DNA of 64,000 nucleotides from NCBI GenBank assembly GCA_964017145.1, contig OZ024841.1:1488001-1552000 (forward strand), given 5' to 3'. The notes below the pieces were generated by a model. The model did no database searches and was not told the origin of the DNA. It saw nothing but the letters and a program-made list of their open reading frames with translations. This stretch comes from Agrocybe praecox (Eukaryota; Basidiomycota; Agaricomycetes; Agaricales; Agrocybaceae). This document shows positions 60,238 through 64,000 of this stretch, piece after piece (positions within the stretch are counted from its first letter, which is position 1; each line of letters opens with the position of its first letter). Both the position numbers and the translations under genes were made by a program.

Positions 60238-61514
60238 GATCTAATCTAAAAGTCACACATTGCACTGCCACATTCGGTACAGCCGTCTATGGTGCACCTT
60301 ACCTAGTCACCACTAAAAAATGACAGCCGCCAAATTGGTCGAGGTACAAATTGACTACCCCTAACCCCACTGTGCCGGAGGGTACGCGCAAAAATTTCAA
60401 GCACCAACAAGGTTCGGTCAATCAAATCTATATGTTTTATTTGTACAAAAGTAGTCTAGAAAATTTTGGGGTATACAGAAACATTAGGGAGGAAAATTGC
60501 TAAGGAAGTCCACCAATAATCATGGCCTGTCGTAAGAAATCTCAATTGCAAGCAGCAGCACAACCACAAGAGGGAAAAGCAAAAAAGATCATAGCGAGGA
60601 AGGCACTGGAAATATCTTCCGAGTCGGAAAATTCGGAAAACGACGAACTCGAAACATCGTGGGCTGGCTATGCGCAATCAGACTGGTCAGAGTGGGGTGA
60701 TTCAAGCGACGAAGAAATAGAGGAGTTGAAGGACAATTTATTATTGCGGAGTTTGAAGGTGGCATATGAGCACGAGCAGTCTCAAATAGCCAAGCACGTC
60801 GTCACGGCGGTGAAAGAGAATCCAACCCTACATGCAATTGAGTTGATTACGGGCAAAAATCTCACAAAAATGGACTGGAAGAAGGCTAAAAGTTGGCTAA
60901 AAGCAATCAACATCTTGGTTACAGGCGATTTGATTAAGTAATAGGTGTCACTATAAATAGTTTAAATTACTATATATGGTCTATCTTATCTTATCTGGCC
61001 AATTTGGTGACACCGAATTTTATAACTCCGTCAGTTTTTGACCAATCAAAAAACGGTCTAGCAGATTTGTTCCCCTTGTCAAATGGAGTGTTTTCCCAAA
61101 AGGAATAAGAAAAAGGGGAAATTTTGCCGACGCCATAAACTTTGTCACTTACCTGTTTTGCCAGTTATGATTGAGGATGGAATTCGAGCGTTTAAGTTTT
61201 ACCAGTGATGGTAGAATCTGTAGCATGAGCAACCATTCTTTAGAATATAATTTCTCCCCAAAGACACTCTGACCATGCGTCCTTTCCCGCAAACTTCTCA
61301 TCCGGATACTAACAACGGTGTTTCACCTTTCCTTTGGTGCTAGTGTACTACAGGATTGACCAATAATTCGGTAGATGAATAAGGCCTTCTGAGAACTTGA
61401 ATCCAAATCTGCGAAAGGGAGAATGTACTTTAGACCTGTAGTAAGTTGTTCGGTACGATGTGGCAGTGCAATCTGGCTGACCCCCCAATCCGTACAGGTA
61501 GATTAGATTAGATC
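60238..61514. mobile_element. Possible non-autonomous DNA transposon with imperfect terminal inverted repeats
   Basis: Two words at the left recur inverted at the right in mirrored order. GATCTAATCTAA (60238-60249) pairs with ttagattagatc (61503-61514). ATTGCACTGCCACAT (60259-60273) pairs with atgtggcagtgcaat (61458-61472). Both are exact. The spacer between the words differs (about 9 against 30 bases). The interior carries one intact ORF (60522-60941). No target-site duplication was identified, and the true outer ends may lie slightly beyond. Confidence 0.45.
60522..60941 (+). CDS. Hypothetical acidic protein inside the inverted-repeat element
   Basis: Intact single frame of 139 residues. 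The N-terminus is basic (RKKSQLQ, KAKKIIARK), followed by a very acidic stretch (SSESENSENDELE; DSSDEEIEELKD). The C-terminal half is helical (SLKVAYEHEQSQIAKHVV; HAIELITG; KKAKSWLKAINILV). No transposase motif. The layout, basic then acidic then helical, suits a nuclear protein or the leftover of a transposon-coded protein. No family recognised. Confidence 0.4.
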   Translation: MACRKKSQLQAAAQPQEGKAKKIIARKALEISSESENSENDELETSWAGYAQSDWSEWGDSSDEEIEELKDNLLLRSLKVAYEHEQSQIAKHVVTAVKENPTLHAIELITGKNLTKMDWKKAKSWLKAINILVTGDLIK

Positions 61515-63778
61515 CCTCACCTGTACTCTAAGTATGACAGTGACGCGTTCATAGCCGAATCTGCCACCTTGCGAGGCTGATCAACGCGCGTCGCGCTTAC
61601 GAGTCCAGCTGTGCCATCCAGCTGCATCTCGGACTGCTCCAACGATTAAATGCTGTGTGACAATGTAAATTAGATTAGGTCCAGTCATCTTTACGACGTT
61701 TTTAGCCAAATACCTTCACCTTCGACTGCAACAGCCAGTGTGCGTGTCTGTCCAACGCGTCTAGGTCCATCTTCCCAAACCAAAAAGAAGATTAACACAA
61801 AACAATTTTTACGTCTTTTCTTTATTAGCAATTTGACGATATCCTACTAATGTCAAATTTGAAATTGACGCAGCACGTCAATGGGACGTTGCAGATTTAA
61901 CGTCGAAATTTTGGGGCACATATCATTAGCTCCTTCCAAAAGAACACTTCCAAAAGAACAATCTTTTCGATGCACCGTTACTCTCTCAAAAAAGCAAAGA
62001 ATCACGGACCTTTTGTTTCGCTCTTAAATTAAATTGAAAAGTTACAGATTAAACCTGCGAGATGACTAGAAGCATCGATGACGGTGATCCCCGCTGCACC
62101 GACTCAAACCCATGTATGTACATTTACATTACTCCTAGATTCTATTATAGAATACTGATATGAAACTTCAATTTCCATGATTCATTTGAAGTAGAGTAGA
62201 AGAAAAGAATTAATTGCAGAGTAAGTCCTGGTACTGAGACAGTGGCCCCGCAGGTCGAGCAACTGCGTCTACATTTACGCCCCTATGACACGGTCGAGAA
62301 ACCCTGTATTGCTACGATGTAGCTCTTTACGACGAGACTCACACGGGGCGTGCCGCGTCTTAATCCCTCCCTTGTCATCATGTATACTTCACGTTCTACG
62401 ACGCAAACGGAACCGTTGAGAAGATGCGAAGGGCTATGTGCTCACTCAAACTTCTAGTTTGCCACATGAGTATTTAATGCTCCCAAAAAGTGTTCTACGT
62501 TCCCACTAATGTGAGCGCTTGTTTATCTCATTGCATTGGCGCCTATAAAATTAGATGCTACTACGGGTATTATATATAGACCATCCCCCAATTCATAATT
62601 AGATGATACTTCTTCACAAGCCTGGCCTTCCATTCATTTCGCAACCACTGACAGGCTTAATTTCCGCGAATTAACTATCTCTTGTATTTTCATTCCCGAG
62701 AAGCAACGATTGAGAGTACTTGATCAGTCGAAGTACCAGTGACGACCCAACGACCCAATATGGTTTAGAAATACTTCGCTCCAGTGAATCAATGACTAAG
62801 TAGCGCTTTGGTGCACCCTTAGGAGATCAGGAGCGGCAACGAAATCCAAAATGTAACGTTCGAAGTAAAACATATGCATAGGAAAGTAGTACGCATGTAA
62901 ATGTATAAGATGATAGTGCGATCATGAAAATAAGAAAGCATGAGAAATGCGAATTGCAGCATGTGGATTGTGGGTTCTCAGAAATGATGGTATATGATGA
63001 TAGGGAAATGGACAGAGCGAGAGAGGAAATAAGGAACAGACAACCAGAGAAAAAGAGAAAGCTACAAAAATACAGGAAGCAGTGAAAGAAGTGCCCGAAA
63101 GCGTAGATCCGTATAACTGCGACGATGTGAGGAACAGAGTGAGACAGAAAAGATATCCTACTAGTCGGTCATTGCGTATAATGGAAATAAAAGGAATGGT
63201 GTTTCAAGCTGACACTGATGGTTTGCGAGCTCAAGAGATCGTGTTATATGGCGGGAAAGGACGCGAGAGACAGGCAGTTTACGACCACGAGTGGTGAATG
63301 GCACTGGTAAGAACTGAAATGAGGATAAATATTACAAGTACGAACGGGAATAAAACGATAAAACGGACCTGAAAAGCCTGAGGATTCCGCGTTAGCATTA
63401 ATGCCTGCATTTCATCGATTCATCTTCCGTGCAAACTCATTAGAGCAGTGGGACGGTAAATACCACGACTGTTCCAGAGAAACGCGTTGTCGTGCCTTAC
63501 ATGGTCCATTTTGACGAACGAAGGCATTGCCGAAGACGGATGGACAGGGTACTTGGAAGGAAGAAGGGAGCTTGACCGACATCTGCGATTCCATGCCCAT
63601 ATTGCCCCTTGCCTATGCCTCACGTTCGCTCTGCCTTTCCCATTGCTGATTGCTGCTGCTGCCCTGTATCATCTTTTTCTCTAGCATCATCTTCAATATC
63701 CCCTTCTCTTCGTGTTTACGCCTGTACGGTTGTTCATACCGGTCTTGGGGGATCGCGTTTTTCAAGCATTAGTAGTGA
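61515..63778. other. Intergenic, no gene recognised
   Basis: About 2.3 kb without a supported gene. A further gattagg-type word (61669-61680) resembles the repeat-end sequence of the neighbouring element. A purine-rich belt lies at 62920-63080. Confidence 0.4.
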
Positions 63779-64000
63779 TTAGCGACGGTAGCTGCGAGAT
63801 GGAGCTCGACGGTTGAAGGGAATCTGGTCGAGGTCGTGGCTGGCCTGATAAATAAACCCATCCTCTTTCCATGTTCCGTGGTGAACTTCTTCATGTCGCT
63901 CGCTGACTGACATCGTCATAGTCACAGGCTACTCCTGGGTCATTCTTCAGATCCGTGTTCCTGAAAAGACAAGCCATGTATTTCCTGCTCTCGTTCTCGT
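63779..64000 (-). CDS. Possible 3' end of a gene running off the window
   Basis: The minus strand reads RHEEVHHGTWKEDGFIYQAS, HDLDQIPFNRRAPSRSYRR and a stop at 63779, after a plausible intron acceptor (exon begins at about 63902). Further upstream NESRKYMA is open to the window edge. Protein-like composition is the only support. No family recognised. Confidence 0.3.

Noticed and set aside
63082..63297. 71-residue plus-strand frame
   Set aside because: It has no recognisable features and lies in a purine-rich belt.

Overview
This window is fungal nuclear DNA, almost certainly from an Agaricomycete (Basidiomycota) of the wood- or litter-decaying kind. Genes are densely interrupted by short GT..AG introns of about 45 to 70 bases, a class II heme peroxidase gene is present, and the transposon relics are of types common in mushroom genomes. 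All gene models here were spliced by eye. Starts, stops and most exon joins follow the reading frame, but none has transcript support.

Layout from left to right. A MICOS subunit of the Mic26/Mic27 family (0.9-1.9 kb). A HAPSTR1/TAPR1-like protein (3.1-4.2 kb, minus). A gene-poor stretch (4.2-8.5 kb) with the wreck of a small secreted protein gene. A class II peroxidase (8.6-10.0 kb). A secreted GH78-type glycosidase (10.2-12.9 kb, minus). A trehalose-phosphate synthase-complex protein (14.4-18.0 kb, minus). An MSS51-like MYND protein with a damaged 3' end and a truncated extra copy beside it (19.4-21.9 kb). A membrane-anchored short-chain dehydrogenase (22.2-23.9 kb, minus). A transposon graveyard with an integrase and a Helitron-type helicase relic (25.9-27.7 kb). 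An intact small secreted protein (28.7-29.6 kb). A glutathionyl-hydroquinone reductase (30.8-32.3 kb). A PP2A-like phosphatase (32.8-34.2 kb, minus). EMC1 (34.5-38.1 kb). A tandem dihydroneopterin aldolase-type protein (38.2-39.0 kb, minus). A second, intact MSS51-like gene (39.6-41.5 kb). A secreted protein with 36-bp repeats (42.1-43.1 kb, minus). Two obscure hypothetical genes (43.7-46.1 kb, minus). Three tandem BCS1-like AAA ATPases (46.5-55.2 kb, minus). A secreted protein with two carbohydrate-binding-like domains (57.8-59.0 kb). A 1.3 kb inverted-repeat-bounded element with a small acidic ORF (60.2-61.5 kb). The possible 3' end of a gene cut by the right edge.

How the genes might work together: no biosynthetic cluster or operon is visible. 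Three loose themes recur. (1) Extracellular or plant-matter breakdown: peroxidase, GH78-type enzyme, lectin-like protein, hydroquinone reductase and secreted proteins. (2) Mitochondrial families: Mic26/27-like, MSS51-like and BCS1-like proteins. (3) Local duplication and decay: the MYND, AAA and small-secreted-protein families each show tandem or dispersed copies, some broken. The most distinctive points are the tandem AAA array with a conserved 20-nt microexon at Walker A, the MYND family with an 11-nt microexon, the peroxidase with an incomplete manganese site, the trehalose-complex protein with an altered phosphatase motif, and the phosphatase ending in YFV with a probable GC-AG intron.
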